Positions 22,649 through 37,970 are shown, counted from the first letter of the stretch. The stretch: 64,000 nucleotides of DNA from Pleurodeles waltl (GCF_031143425.1 NC_090437.1:1180330863-1180394862); one strand, 5' to 3'. Program-made: numbers and translations. Notes: generated by a model from the letters alone, not told the origin.

Positions 22649-25600
22649 GTGGGGCTCTCACCAGGCTCTGTTACCCAGAATCCTTTGCAAACCTCAAAAT
22701 GTGGCAAAAAAAACACTTTTGCCTCACATTTCGGTGACAGAAAGTTCTGGAATCTGAGAGGAGCCACAAATTTCCTTCCACCCAGCATTCCCCCAAGACT
22801 CCTGATAAAAATGGTATCTCACTTGTGTGGATAGGCCTAGTGCCCGCGACAGGAAATGCTCCAAAACATAAAGTGGACACATCACATTTTCGCAAAGAAA
22901 ACAGAGGTGTTTTTTGCAAAGTGCCTACCTGTGGATTTTGGCCTCTAGCTCAGCCTCCACCTAGGGAAACCTACCACACCTGTGCATTTTTTTAAACTAG
23001 AGACCTATGGGAATCCAAGACGGGGTGACTTGTGGGGCTCTCACCAGGTTCTGTTAACCAGAATCCTTTGCAAACCTCAAAATGTGGTTAAAAAAAACAC
23101 TTTTTCCTCACATTTCGGTGACAGAAAGTTCTGGTATCTGGGAGGAGCCACAATTTTCCTTCCATCCAGCGTTCCCCCAAGACTCCTGATAAAAATGGTC
23201 CCTCACTTGTGTGGGTAGGCCTAGTGCCCGCGACAGGAAAGGCCCCAGTAGAGAAAGTGGACACATCACATTTTCTCAAAGAAAACAGAGGTGTTTTTTG
23301 CAAAGTGCCTACATGTGGATTTTGGCCTCTAGTTCAGCCTCCACCTAGGGAAACCTACCAAACCTGTGCATTTTTGAAAACTAGAGACCTAGGGGAATCC
23401 AATACGGGGTGACTTGTCGGGCTCTCACCAGGTTATGTTACCCAGAATCCTTTGCAAACCTCAAAATGTGGCTAAAAAAATACTTTTTCCTCATATTTCG
23501 GTGACAGAAAGTTCTGGTATCTGGGAGGAGCCACAAATGTCCTTCCACCCAGCGTTCCCCAAGTCTCCCGATAAAAATGGTACCTCACTTGTGTGGGTAG
23601 GCCTAGTGCCCGCGACAGGAAATGCTCCAAAACACAAAGTGGACACATCACATTTTTGAAAAGAAAACAGAGGTGTTTTTTGCAAAGTGCCTACCTGTGG
23701 AGTTTTGCCTCTACCTCAGCCTCCACCTAGGGAAACCTACCAAACCTGTGCATTTTTTAAAACAAGAGACCTAGGGGAATCCAAGACGGGGTGACTTGTG
23801 GGGCTCTCACCAGGTTCTGTTACCCCGAATCCTTTTTAAACCTCAAAATGTGGCTAGAAACACTCTTTTTCCTCACATTTCGGTGACAGAAAGTTCTGGT
23901 ATGTGGGCGGAGCCACAAATTTCCTTAGACCCAGCGTTCCCCCAAGTCTCCCGATAAAAATGGCACCTCACTTGTGTGGGTAGGCCTAGTGCCCGCGACA
24001 GGAAATGCTCCAAAACACAAAGTTGACACATCACATTTTCACAAATAAAACAGAGGTGTTTTTTGCAAAGTGCCTACCTGTGGATTTTGGCCTCTAGCTC
24101 AGCCTCCACCTAGGGAAACCTACCAAACCTGTGCATTTTTGAAAACTAGAGACCTAGGGGAATCCAAGACGGGGTGACTTGTGGGGCTCCCACCAGGTTC
24201 TGTTACCCAGAATCCTTTGCAAACCTCAAAATGTGGCTAAAAGAAACACTTTTTGCTCACATTTCAGTGACAGAAAGTTCTGGAATCTGAGAGGAGCCAC
24301 AAATGTCCTTCCACTCAGCGTTCCCCCAAGACTCCAGATAAAAATGATACCTCACTTGTGTGGGTAGGCCTAGTGCCCGCGACAGGAAAGGCTCCAAAAG
24401 AGAAAGCGGACACATCACATTTTCTCAAAGAAAACAGAGATGTTTTTTGCAAAGTGCCTACCTGTGGATTTTGGCCTCTAGCTCAGCAGCCACCTAGGGA
24501 GACCTACCAAACCTGTGCATTTTTGAAAACTAGAGACCTAGGGGAATCCAATACGGGGTAACTTGTCAGGCTCTCACCAGGTTCTGTTACCCAGAATCCT
24601 TTGCAAACCTCAAAATGTGGCTAAAAAAACACTTTTTCCTCACATTTCGGTGACAGAAAGTTCTGGTATCTGGGAGGAGCCACAAATGTCCTTCCACCCA
24701 GCGTTCCCCCAAGACTCCCGATAAAAATGGTACCTCACTTGTGTGGGTAGGCCTAGTGCCCGCAACAGGAAGAGCCCCAAAAGACAAAGTGGACACATCA
24801 CATTTTCTCAAAGAAAACAGAGGTGTTTTTTGCAAGGTGCCTACCTGTGGATTTTGGCCTCTAGCTCAGCCGCCACCTAGGTAAACCTACCAAATCTGTG
24901 CATTTTTTTAAACTAGAGACCTAGGGGAATCCAAGACGGGGTGACTTGTGGGGCTCTCACCAGGTTCTGTTACCCAGAATCCTTTGCAAACCTCAAAATG
25001 TGGCTAAAAGAAACACTTTTTCCTCACATTTCAGTGACAGAAAGTTCTGGAATCTGAGAGGAGCCACAAATGTCCTTCCACTCAGCGTTCCCCCAAGACT
25101 CCCGATAAAAATGATACCTCACTTGTGTGGGTAGGCCTAGTGCCCGCAACAGGAAAAGCCCCAAAAGACAAAGTGGACTCATCACATTGTCTCAAAGAAA
25201 ACAGAGGTGTTTTTTGCAAGGTGCCTACCTGTGGATTTTGGCCTCTAGCTCAGCCGCCACCTAGGGAAACCTACCAAACCTGTGCATTTTTTAAAACTAG
25301 AGACCTAGGGGAATCCAAGAACGGGGTGACTTGTGGGGCTCTCACCAGGCTCTGTTACCCAGAATCCTTTGCAAACCTCAAAATGTGGCAAAAAAAACAC
25401 TTTTGCCTCACATTTCGGTGACAGAAAGTTCTGGAATCTGAGAGGAGCCACAAATTTCCTTCCACCCAGCATTCCCCCAAGACTCCTGATAAAAATGGTA
25501 TCTCACTTGTGTGGATAGGCCTAGTGCCCGCGACAGGAAATGCTCCAAAACATAAAGTGGACACATCACATTTTCGCAAAGAAAACAGAGGTGTTTTTTG

Positions 25601-28600
25601 CAAAGTGCCTACCTCTGGATTTTGGCCTCTAGCTCAGCCTCCACCTAGGGAAACCTACCACACCTGTGCATTTTTTTAAACTAGAGACCTATGGGAATCC
25701 AAGACGGGGTGACTTGTGGGGCTCTCACCAGGTTCTGTTAACCAGAATCCTTTGCAAACCTCAAAATGTGGTTAAAAAAACACTTTTTCCTCACATTTCG
25801 GTGACAGAAAGTTCTGGTATCTGGGAGGAGCCACAATTTTCCTTCCACCCAGCGTTCCCCCAAGACTCCTGATAAAAATGGTCCCTCACTTGTGTGGGTA
25901 GGCCTAGTGCCCGCGACAGGAAAGGCCCCAGTAGAGAAAGTGGACACATCACATTTTCTCAAAGAAAACAGAGGTGTTTTTTGCAAAGTGCCTACCTGTG
26001 GATTTTGGCCTCTAGTTCAGCCTCCACCTAGGGAAACCTACCAAACCTGTGCATTTTTGAAAACTAGAGACCTAGGGGAATCCAATACGGGGTGACTTGT
26101 CGGGCTCTCACCAGGTTATGTTACCCAGAATCCTTTGCAAACCTTAAAATGTGGCTAAAAAAATACTTTTTCCTCATATTTCGGTGACAGAAAGTTCTGG
26201 TATCTGGGAGGAGCCACAAATGTCCTTCCACCCAGCGTTCCCCAAGTCTCCCGATAAAAATGGTACCTCACTTGTGTGGGTAGGCCTAGTGCCCGCGACA
26301 GGAAATGCTCCAAAACACAAAGTGGACACATCACATTTTTGAAAAGAAAACAGAGGTGTTTTTTGCAAAGTGCCTACCTGTGGAGTTTTGCCTCTACCTC
26401 AGCCTCCACCTAGGGAAACCTACCAAACCTGTGCATTTTTTAAAACAAGAGACCTAGGGGAATCCAAGACGGGGTGACTTGTGGGGCTCTCACCAGGTTC
26501 TGTTACCCCGAATCCTTTTTAAACCTCAAAATGTGGCTAAAAACACTCTTTTTCCTCACATTTCGGTGACAGAAAGTTCTGGTATGTGGGCGGAGCCACA
26601 AATTTCCTTCCACCCAGCGTTCCCCCAAGTCTCCCGATAAAAATGGCACCTCACTTGTGTGGGTAGGCCTAGTGCCCGCGACAGGAAATGCTCCAAAACA
26701 CAAAGTTGACACATCACATTTTCACAAATAAAACAGAGGTGTTTTTTGCAAAGTGCCTACCTGTGGATTTTGGCCTCTAGCTCAGCCTCCACCTAGGGAA
26801 ACCTACCAAACCTGTGCATTTTTGAAAACTAGAGACCTAGGGGAATCCAAGAAGGGGTGACTTGTGGGGCTCTCACCAGGTTCTGTTACCCAGAATCCTT
26901 TGCAAACCTCAAAATGTGGCTAAAAGAAACACTTTTTCCTCACATTTCAGTGACAGAAAGTTCTGGAATCTGAGAGGAGCCACAAATGTCCTTCCACTCA
27001 GCGTTCCCCCAAGACTCCAGATAAAAATGATACCTCACTTGTGTGGGTAGGCCTAGTGCCCGCGACAGGAAAGGCTCCAAAAGAGAAAGCGGACACATCA
27101 CATTTTCTCAAAGAAAACAGAGATGTTTTTTGCAAAGTGCCTACCTGTGGATTTTGGCCTCTAGCTCAGCAGCCACCTAGGGAGACCTACCAAACCTGTG
27201 CATTTTTGAAAACTAGAGACCTAGGGGAATCCAATACGGGGTAACTTGTCAGGCTCTCACCAGGTTCTGTTACCCAGAATCCTTTGCAAACCTCAAAATG
27301 TGGCTAAAAAAACACTTTTTCCTCACATTTCGGTGACAGAAAGTTCTGGTATCTGGGAGGAGCCACAAATGTCCTTCCACCCAGCGTTTCCCCAAGACTC
27401 CCGATAAAAATGGTACCTCACTTGTGTGGGTAGGCCTAGTGCCCGCAACAGGAAGAGCCCCAAAAGACAAAGTGGACACATCACATTTTCTCAAAGAAAA
27501 CAGAGGTGTTTTTAGCAAGGTGCCTACCTGTGGATTTTGGCCTCTAGCTCAGCCGCCACCTAGGTAAACCTACCAAATCTGTGCATTTTTTTAAACTAGA
27601 GACCTAGGGGAATCCAAGACGGGGTGACTTGTGGGGCTCTCACCAGGTTCTGTTACCCAGAATCCTTTGCAAACCTCAAAATGTGGCTAAAAGAAACACT
27701 TTTTCCTCACATTTCAGTGACAGAAAGTTCTGGAATCTGAGAGGAGCCACAAATGTCCTTCCACTCAGCGTTCCCCCAAGACTCCCGATAAAAATGATAC
27801 CTCACTTGTGTGGGTAGGCCTAGTGCCCGCAACAGGAAAAGCCCCAAAAGACAAAGTGGACTCATCACATTGTCTCAAAGAAAACAGAGGTGTTTTTTGC
27901 AAGGTGCCTACCTGTGGATTTTGGCCTCTAGCTCAGCCGCCACCTAGGGAAACCTACCAAACCTGTGCATTTTTTAAAACTAGAGACCTAGGGGAATCCA
28001 AGACGGGGTGACTTGTGGGGCTCTCACCAGGTTCTGTTACCCAGAATCCTTTGCAAACCTCAAAATGTGGCAAAAGAAACACTTTTGCCTCACATTTCGG
28101 TGACAGAAAGTTCTGGAATCTGAGAGGAGCCACAAATTTACTTCCACCCAGCATTCCCCCAAGACTCCTGATAAAAATGGTATCTCACTTGTGTGGATAG
28201 GCCTATTGCCCGCGACAGGAAATGCTCCAAAACACAAAGTGGACACATCACATTTTCGCAAAGAAAACAGAGGTGTTTTTTGCAAAGTGCCTACCTGTGG
28301 ATTTTGGCCTCTAGCTCAGCCTCCACCTAGGGAAACCTACCACACCTGTGCATTTTTTTAAACTAGAGACCTATGGGAATCCAAGACGGGGTGACTTGTG
28401 GGGCTCTCACCAGGTTCTGTTACCCAGAATCCTTTGCAAACCTCAAAATGTGGCTAAAAAATAAACTTTTTCCTCACATTTCGGTGACAGAAAGTTCTGG
28501 TATCTGGGAAGAGCCACAATTTTCCTTCCACCCAGCGTTCCCCCAAGACTCCTGATAAAAATTGTCCCTCACTTGTGTGGGTAGGCCTAGTGCCCGCGAA

Positions 28601-30300
28601 AGGAAAGGCCCCAATAGAGAAAGTGGACACATCACATTTTCTCAAAGAAAACAGAGGTGTTTTTTGCAAAGTCCCTACCTGTGGATTTTGGCCTCTAGCT
28701 CAGCCTCCACCTAGGGAAACCTACCAAACCTGTGCATTTTTGAAAACTAGAGACCTAGGGGAATCCAATACAGGGTGACTTGTCGGGCTCTCACCAGGTT
28801 CTGTTACCCAGAATCCTTTGCAAACCTCAAAATGTGGCTAAAAAATACTTTTTCATCATATTTCGGTGACAGAAAGTTCTGGTATCTGGAGCAGCCACAA
28901 ATGTCCTTCCACCCAGCGTTCCCCCAAGTCTCCCGATAAAAATGGTACCTCACTTGTGTGGGTAGGCCTAGTGCCCGCGACAGGAAATGCTCCAAAACAC
29001 AAAGAGGACACATCACATTTTTGCAAAGAAAACAGAGGTGTTTTTTGCAAAGTGCCTACCTGTGGATTTTGGCCTCTAGCTCAGCCTCCACCTAGGGAAA
29101 CCTACCAAACCTGTGCATTTTTGAAAACTAGAGACCTAGGGGAATCCAAGACGGGGTGACTTGTGGGGCTCTCACCAGGTTCTGTTACCCAGAATCCTTT
29201 GCAAACCTCAAAATGTGGCTAAAAAAACACTTTTTCCTCACATTTCGGTGACAGAAAGTTCTGGTATCTGGGATGAGCCACAAATTTCCTTCCACCCAGC
29301 GTTCCCCCAAGTCTCCCGATAAAAATGGTACCTCACTTGTGTGGGTACGCCTAGTGCCCGCGACAGGAAATGCTCCAAAACACAAAGTGGACACATCACA
29401 TTTTTGCAAAGAAAACAGAGGTGTTTTTTGCAAAGTGCCTACCTGTGGATTTTGGCCTCTAGCTCAGCCTCCACCTAGGGAAACCTACCAAACCTGTCCA
29501 TTTTTGAAAACTAGAGTCCTAGGGGAATCCAAGACGGGGTGACTTGTGGGGCTCTCACCAGGTTCTGTTACCCAGAATCCTTTGCAAACCTGAAAATGTG
29601 GCAAAAAAAACACTTTTTCCTCACATTTCATGACAGAAAGTTCTGGAATCTGAGAGGAGCCACAAATGTCCTTCCACTCAGCGTTCCCCCAAGACTCCCG
29701 ATAAAAATGATACCTCACTTGTGTGGGTAGGTTTAGTGCCCGCAACAGGAAAAGCCCCAAAAGAGAAAGTGGACACATCACATTTTCTCAAAGAAAACAG
29801 AGATGTTTTTTGCAAAGTGCCTACCTGTGGATTTTGGCCTCTAGCTCAGCCGCCACCTAGGGAGACCTACCAAACCTGTGCATTTTTGAAAACTAGAGAC
29901 CTAGGGGAATCCAATACTGGGTGACTTGTCAGGCTCTCACCAGGTTCTGTTACCCAGAATCCTTTGCAAACCTCAAAATGTGGATAAAAAAACACTTTTT
30001 CCTCACATTTCGGTGACAGAAAGTTCTGGTATCTGGGAGGAGCCACAAATGTCCTTCCACCCAGCGTTCCCCAAGACTCCTGATAAGAATGGTACCTCAC
30101 TTGTGTGGGTAAGCCTAGTGCCCGCAACAGGAAAAGCCCCAAAAGACAAAGTGGACACATCACATTTTCTCAAAGAAAACAGATGTGTTTTTTGCAAGGT
30201 GCCTACCTGTGGATTTTGGCCTCTAGCTCAGCCGCCACCTAGGTAAACCTACCAAATCTGTGCATTTTTGAAAACTAGAGACCTAGGGGAATCCAAGACA
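22649..30300 (+). repeat. Higher-order repeat: 7-monomer unit, about three copies
   Basis: Equivalent points at 22649, 25333 and 28015 are 2682-2684 bp apart (seven monomers), with shared private variants in order: 'ggcaaaaaaaacacttttgcc', 'ttaaccagaatcc', 'caggttatgttac', 'tggagttttgcctctacctc' and 'gaagagccccaaaagac'. The third copy is partly degraded and merges into the next block. Confidence 0.8.
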
Positions 30301-33300
30301 GGGTGACTTGTGGGGCTCTCACCAGGTTCTGTTACCCAGAATCCTTTGCAAACCTCAAAATGTGGCAAAAAAAACACTTTTGCCTCACATTTCGGTGACA
30401 GAAAGTTCTGGAATCTGATAGGAGCCACAAATTTCCTTCCACCCAGCATTCCCCCAAGACTCCTGATAAAAATGGTATCTCACTTGTGTGGATAGGCCTA
30501 GTGCCCGCGACAGGAAATGCTCCAAAACACAAAGTGGACACATCACATTTTCGCAAAGAAAACAGAGGTGTTTTTTGCAAAGTGCCTACCCGGGGATTTT
30601 GGCCTCTAGCTCAGCCTCCACCTAGGGAAACCTACCACACCTGTGCATTTTTTAAAACTAGAGACCTAGGGGAATCCAAGACGGGGTGACTTGTGGGGCT
30701 CTCACCAGGTTCTGATAACCAGAATCCTTTGCAAACCTCAAAATGTGGCTAAAAAATACACTTTTTCCTCACATTTCGGTGACAGAAAGTTCTGGTATCT
30801 GGGAGGAGCCACAATTTTCCTTCCACCCAGCGTTCCCCCAAGACTCCTGATAAAAATGGTCCCTCACTTGTGTGGGTAGGCCTAGTGCCCGCGACAGGAA
30901 AGGCCCCAATAGAGAAAGTGGACACATCACATTTTCTCTAAGAAAACAGAGGTGTTTTAAGCAAAGTGCCTACCTGTGGATTTTGGCCTCTAGCTCAGCC
31001 TCCACCTAGGGAAAGCTACCAAACCTGTGCATTTTTGAAAACTAGAGACCTAGGGGAATCCAATACGGGGTGACTTGTCGGGCTCTCACCAGGTTCTGTT
31101 ACCCAGAGTTCTTTGCAAACATCAAAATGTGGCTAAAAAAATACTTTTTCCTCATATTTCGGTGACAGAAAGTTCTGGTATCTGGGAGGAGCCACAAATG
31201 TCCTTCCACCCAGCGTTCCACCAAGTCTCCCGATAAAAATGGTACCTCACTTGTGTGGGTAGGCCTAGTGCCCGCGACAGGAAATGCTCCAAAACACAAA
31301 GTTGACACATCACATTTTCACAAAGAAAACAGAGGTGTTTTTTGCAAAGTGCCTACTTGTGGATTTTGGCCTCTAGCTCAGCCTCCACCTAGGGAAACCT
31401 ACCAAACCTGTGCATTTTTTAAAACTAGAGACCTAGGGGAATCCAAGACGGGGTGACTTGTGGGGCTGTCACCAGGTTCTGTTACCCAGAATCCTTTGCA
31501 AACCTCAAAATGTGGCTAAAAGAAACACTTTTTCCTCACATTTCGGTGACAGAAAGTTCTGGAATCTGAGAGGAGCCACAAATGTCCTTCCACTCAGCGT
31601 TCCCCCAAGACTCCCGATAAAAATGATACCTCACTTGTGTGGGTAGGCCTAGTGCCCGCAACAGGAAAAGCCCCAAAAGACAAAGTGGACACATCACATT
31701 TTCTCAAAGAAAACAGAGGTGTTTTTTGCAAAGTCCCTACCTGTGGATTTTGGCCTCTAGCTCAGCCTCCACCTAGGGAAACCTACCAAACCTGTGCATT
31801 TTTGAAAACTAGAGACCTAGGGGAATCCAATACAGGGTGACTTGTCGGGCTCTCACCAGGTTCTGTTACCCAGAATCCTTTGCAAACCTCAAAATGTGGC
31901 TAAAAAAATACCTTTTCCTCATATTTCGGTGACAGAAAGTTCTGGTATCTGGAGCAGCCACAAATGTCCTTCCACCCAGCGTTCCCCCAAGTCTCCCGAT
32001 AAAAATGGAACCTCACTTGTGTGGGTAGGCCTAGTGCCCGCGACAGGAAATGCTCCAAAACACAAAGAGGACACATCACATTTTTGCAAAGAAAACAGAG
32101 GTGTTTTTTGCAAAGTGCCTACCTGTGGATTTTGGCCTCTAGCTCAGCCTCCACCTAGGGAAACCTACCAAACCTGTGCATTTTTGAAAACTAGAGACCT
32201 AGGGGAATCCAAGACGGGGTGACTTGTGGGGCTCTCACCAGGTTCTGTTACCCAGAATCCTTTGCAAACCTCAAAATGTGGCTAAAAAAAAACTTTTTCC
32301 TCACATTTCGGTGACAGAAAGTTCTGGTATCTGGGATGAGCCACAAATTTCCTTCCACCCAGCGTTCCCCCAAGTCTCCCGATAAAAATGGTACCTCACT
32401 TGTGTGGGTACGCCTAGTGCCCGCGACAGGAAATGCTCCAAAACACAAAGTGGACACATCACATTTTTGCAAAGAAAAAAAAAGGTGTTTTTTGCAAAGT
32501 GCCTACCTGTGGATTTTGGCCTCTAGCTCAGCCTCCACCTAGGGAAACCTACCAAACCTGTGCATTTTTGAAAACTAGAGACCTAGGGGAATCCAAGACG
32601 GGGTGACTTGTGGGGCTCTCACCAGGTTCTGTTACCCAGAATCCTTTGCAAACCTGAAAATGTGGCAAAAAAAACACTTTTTCCTCACATTTCATGACAG
32701 AAAGTTCTGGAATCTGAGAGGAGCCACAAATGTCCTTCCACTCAGCGTTCCCCCAAGACTCCCGATAAAAATGATACCTCACTTGTGTGGGTAGGTTTAG
32801 TGCCCGCAACAGGAAAAGCCCCAAAAGAGAAAGTGGACACATCACATTTTCTCAAAGAAAACAGAGATGTTTTTTGCAAAGTGCCTACCTGTGGATTTTG
32901 GCCTCTAGCTCAGCCGCCACCTAGGGAGACCTACCAAACCTGTGCATTTTTGAAAACTAGAGACCTAGGGGAATCCAATACTGGGTGACTTGTCAGGCTC
33001 TCACCAGGTTCTGTTACCCAGAATCCTTTGCAAACCTCAAAATGTGGCTAAAAAAACACTTTTGCCTCACATTTCGGTGACAGAAAGTTCTGGAATCTGA
33101 TAGGAGCCACAAATTTCCTTCCACCCAGCATTCCCCCAAGACTCCTGATAAAAATGGTATCTCACTTGTGTGGATAGGCCTAGTGCCCGCGACAGGAAAT
33201 GCTCCAAAACACAAAGTGGACACATCACATTTTCGCAAAGAAAACAGAGGTGTTTTTTGCAAAGTGCCTACCCGGGGATTTTGGCCTCTAGCTCAGCCTC

Positions 33301-34300
33301 CACCTAGGGAAACCTAGCACACCTGTGCATTTTTTAAAACTAGAGACCTAGGGGAATCCAAGACGGGGTGACTTGTGGGGCTCTCACCAGGTTCTGATAA
33401 CCAGAATCCTTTGCAAACCTCAAAATGTGGCTAAAAAATACACTTTTTCCTCACATTTCGGTGACAGAAAGTTCTGGTATCTGGGAGGAGCCACAATTTT
33501 CCTTCCACCCAGCGTTCCCCCAAGACTCCTGATAAAAATGGTCCCTCACTTGTGTGGGTAGGCCTAGTGCCCGCGACAGGAAAGGCCCCAATAGAGAAAG
33601 TGGACACATCACATTTTCTCTAAGAAAACAGAGGTGTTTTAAGCAAAGTGCCTACCTGTGGATTTTGGCCTCTAGCTCAGCCTCCACCTAGGGAAAGCTA
33701 CCAAACCTGTGCATTTTTGAAAACTAGAGACCTAGGGGAATCCAATACGGGGTGACTTGTCGGGCTCTCACCAGGTTCTGTTACCCAGAGTTCTTTGCAA
33801 ACATCAAAATGTGGCTAAAAAAATACTTTTTCCTCATATTTCGGTGACAGAAAGTTCTGGTATCTGGGAGGAGCCACAAATGTCCTTCCACCCAGCGTTC
33901 CACCAAGTCTCCCGATAAAAATGGTACCTCACTTGTGTGGGTAGGCCTAGTGCCCGCGACAGGAAATGCTCCAAAACACAAAGTTGACACATCACATTTT
34001 CACAAAGAAAACAGAGGTGTTTTTTGCAAAGTGCCTACTTGTGGATTTTGGCCTCTAGCTCAGCCTCCACCTAGGGAAACCTACCAAACCTGTGCATTTT
34101 TTAAAACTAGAGACCTAGGGGAATCCAAGACGGGGTGACTTGTGGGGCTGTCACCAGGTTCTGTTACCCAGAATCCTTTGCAAACCTCAAAATGTGGCTA
34201 AAAGAAACACTTTTTCCTCACATTTCGGTGACAGAAAGTTCTGGAATCTGAGAGGAGCCACAAATGTCCTTCCACTCAGCGTTCCCCCAAGACTCCCGAT
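28804..34300 (+). repeat. Higher-order repeat: overlapping 8- and 7-monomer units
   Basis: Points 29721 and 32785 are 3064 bp apart (eight monomers) and share 'tttcatgacagaaag' and 'gtaggtttagtgcccgc'. Points 30691/33373, 31253/33935 and 31458/34140 are 2682 bp apart (seven monomers) and share 'gttctgataacc', 'gttttaagcaaag' and 'ggggctgtcacc'. The two periods overlap, which suggests successive unequal exchanges. Confidence 0.8.
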
Positions 34301-37300
34301 AAAAATGATACCTCACTTGTGTGGGTAGGCCTAGTGCCCGCAACAGGAAAAGCCCCAAAAGACAAAGTGGACACATCACATTTTCTCAAAGAAAACAGAT
34401 GTGTTTTTTGCAAGGTGCCTACCTGTGGATTTTGGCCTCTAGCTCAGCCGCCACCTAGGGAAACTTACCAAACCTGTGCATTTTTTAAAACTAGAGACCT
34501 ATGAGAATCCAAGACAGGGTAACTTGTGGGGCTCTCACCAGGTTCTGTTACCCAGAATCCTTTGCAAACCTGAAAATGAGGCAAAAAAACCACTTTTGCC
34601 TCACATTTCGGTGACCGACAGTTCTGGAATCTGAGAGGAGCCACAAATTTCCTTCCACCCAGCGTTCCCCCAAGACTCCTGATGAAAATGGTTCCTCACT
34701 TGTGTGGGTAGTCCTAGTGCCCGCGACAGGAAAGGCCCCAAAAGAGAAAGTGGACACATCACATTTTCTCAAAGAAAACAGAGATGTTTTTTGCAAAGTG
34801 CCTACCTGTGGATTTTGGCCTCTAGCTCAGCCGCCACCTAGGGAGACCTACCAAACTTGTGCATTTTTTAAAACTAGAGACCTAGGGGAATCCAAGACGG
34901 GGTGACTTGTGGGGCTCTCACCAGGTTCTGTTACCCAGAATCCTTTGCAAACCTCAAAATGTGGCTAAAAGAAACACTTTTTCCTCACATTTCAGTGACA
35001 GAAAGTTCTGGAATCTGAGAGGAGCCACAAATGTCCTTCCACTCAGCGTTCCCCCAAGACTCCCGATAAAAATGATACCTCACTTGTGTGGGTAGGCCTA
35101 GTGCCCGCAACAGGAAAAGCCCCAAAAGACAAAGTGGACACATCACATTTTCTCAAAGAGAACAGAGGTGTTTTTTGCAAGGTGCCTACCTGTGGATTTT
35201 GGCCTCTAGCTCAGCCGACACCTAGGGAAACTTACCAAACCTGTGCATTTTTTAAAACTAGAGACCTATGAGAATCCAAGACAGGGTAACTTTGCGGGCT
35301 CTCACCAGGTTCTGTTACCCAGAATCCTTTGCAAACCTGAAAATGTGGCAAAAAAAACACTTTTGCCTCACATTTCGGTGACCGAAAGTTCTGGAATCTG
35401 AGAGGAGCCACAAATTTCCTTCCACCCAGCGTTCCCCCAAGACTCCTGATGAAAATGGTCCCTCACTTGTGTGGGTAGTCCTAGTGCCCGCCACAGGAAA
35501 TGCCCCAAAAGAGAAAGTGGACACATCACATTTTCTCAAAGAAAACAGAGATGTTTTTTGCAAAGTGCCTACCTGTGGATTTTGGCCTCTAGCTCAGCCG
35601 CCGCCTAGGGAGACCTACCAAACTTGTGCATTTTTTAAAACTAGAGACCTAGGGGAATCCAAGACGGGGTGACTTGTGGGGCTCTCACCAGGTTCTGTTA
35701 CCCAGAATCCTTTGCGAACCTCAAAATGTGGCTAAAAGAAACACTTTTTCCTCACATTTCAGTGACAGAAAGTTCTGGAATCTGAGAGGAGCCACAAATG
35801 TCCTTCCACTCAGCGTTCCCCCAAGACACCCGATAAAAATGATACCTCACTTGTGTGGGTAGGCCTAGTGCCCGCAACAGGAAAAGCCCCAAAAGACAAA
35901 GTGGACACATCACATTTTCTCAAAGAAAACAGAGGTGTTTTTTGCAAGGTGCCTACATGTGGATTTTGGCCTCTAGCTCAGCCGCCACCTAGGGAAACTT
36001 ACCAAACCTGTGCATTTTTTAAAACTAGAGACCTATGACAATCCAAGACAGGGTAACTTTGCGGGCTCTCACCAGGTTCTGTTACCCAGAATCCTTTGCA
36101 AACCTGAAAATGTGGCAAAAAAAACACTTTTGCCTCACATTTCGGTGACCGAAGGTTCTGGAATCTGAGTGGAGCCACAAATTTCCTTCCACCCAGCGTT
36201 CCCCCAAGACTCCTGATAAAAATGGTCCCTCACTTGTGTGGGTAGGCCTAGTGCCCGCGGCAGGAAAGGCTCCAAAAGAGAAAGTGGACACATCACATTT
36301 TCTCAAAGAAAACAGAGGTGTTTTTTGCAAGGTGCCTACCTGTGGATTTTGGCCTCTAGCTCAACCGCCACCTAGGTAAACCTACCAAATCTGTGCATTT
36401 TTGAAAACTAGAGACCTAGGGGAATCCAAGATAGGGTGACTTGTGGGGCTCTCACCAGGTTCTGTTACCCAGAATCCTTTGCAAACCTGAAAATGTGGCA
36501 AAAAAAACACTTTTGCCTCACATTTCGGTGACAGAAAGTTCTGGAATCTGAGAGGAGCCACAAATTTCCTTCCACCCAGCATTCCCCCAAGACTCCTGAT
36601 AAAAATGGTATCTCACTTGTGTGGATAGGCCTAGTGCCCGCGACAGGAAATGCTCCAAAACACAAAGTGGACACATCACATTTTCGCAAAGAAAACAGAG
36701 GTGTTTTTTGCAAAGTGCCTACCTGTGGATTTTGGCCTCTAGCTCAGCCTCCACCTAGGGAAACCTACCAAACCTGTGCATTTTTTAAAACTAGAGACCT
36801 AGGGGAATCCATGACGGGGTGACTTGTGGGGGTCTCACCAGGTTCTGTTACCCAGAATCCTTTGCAAACCTCAAAATGTGGCTAAAAAAACACTTTTTCC
36901 TCACATTTCGGTGACAGAAAGTTCTGGTATCTGGGAGGAGCCACAAATTTCGTTCCACCCAGCGTTCCCCCAAGTCTCCCGATAAAAATGGCACCTCACT
37001 TGTGTGGGTAGGCCTAGTGCCCGCGACAGGAAATGCTCCAAAACACAAAGTTGACACATCACATTTTCACAAAGAAAAAAGAGGTGTTTTTTGCAAAGTG
37101 CCTACCTGTGGATTTTGGCCTCTAGCTCAGCCTCCACCTAGGGAAACCTACCAAACCTGTGCATTTTTGAAAACTAGAGACCTAGGGGAATCCAAGACGG
37201 GGTGACTTGTGGGGCTCTCACCAGGTTCTGTTACCCAGAATCCTTTGCAAACCTCAAAATGTGGCTAAAAGAAACACTTTTTCCTCACATTTCGGTGACA

Positions 37301-37970
37301 GAAAGTTCTGGAATCTGAGAGGAGCCACAAATGTCCTTCCACTCAGCGTTCCCCCAAGACTCCCGATAAAAATGATACCTCACTTGTGTGGGTAGGCCTA
37401 GTGCCCGCAACAGGAAAAGCCCCAAAAGACAAAGTGGACACATCACATTTTCTCAAAGAAAACAGATGTGTTTTTTGCAAGGTGCCTACCGGTGGATTTT
37501 GGCCTCTAGCTCAGCCGCCACCTAGGGAAACTTACCAAACCTGTGCATTTTTTAAAACTAGAGACCTATGGGAATCCAAGACAGGGTAACTTTGCGGGCT
37601 CTCACCAGGTTCTGTTACCCAGAATCCTTTGCAAACCTGAAAATGTGGCAAAAAATCCACTTTTGCCTCACATTTCGGGGACCGAAAGTTCTGGAATCTG
37701 AGAGGAGCCACAAATTTCCTTCCACCCAGCGTTCCCCCAAGACTCCTGATGAAAATGGTCCCTCACTTGTGTGGGTAGTCCTAGTGCCCGCGACAGGAAA
37801 GGCCCCAAAAAAGAAAGTGGACACATCACATTTTCTCAAAGAAAATAGAGATGTTTTTTGCAAAGTGCCTACCTGTGGATTTTGGCCTCTAGCTCAGCCG
37901 CCACCTAGGGAGACCTACCAAACCTGTACATTTTTTAAAACTAGAGACCTAGGGGAATCCAAGACGGGGT
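34140..37970 (+). repeat. Higher-order repeat: 2-monomer unit
   Basis: Equivalent points at 34140, 34907 and 35674 (and again 37207 and 37974) are 767 bp apart. Alternate monomers carry 'gacctatgagaatcc' with 'cagggtaact', a 'ggtgaccgaaagttc' variant and 'gtgtgggtagtcc', so the local repeating unit is a dimer. Confidence 0.8.
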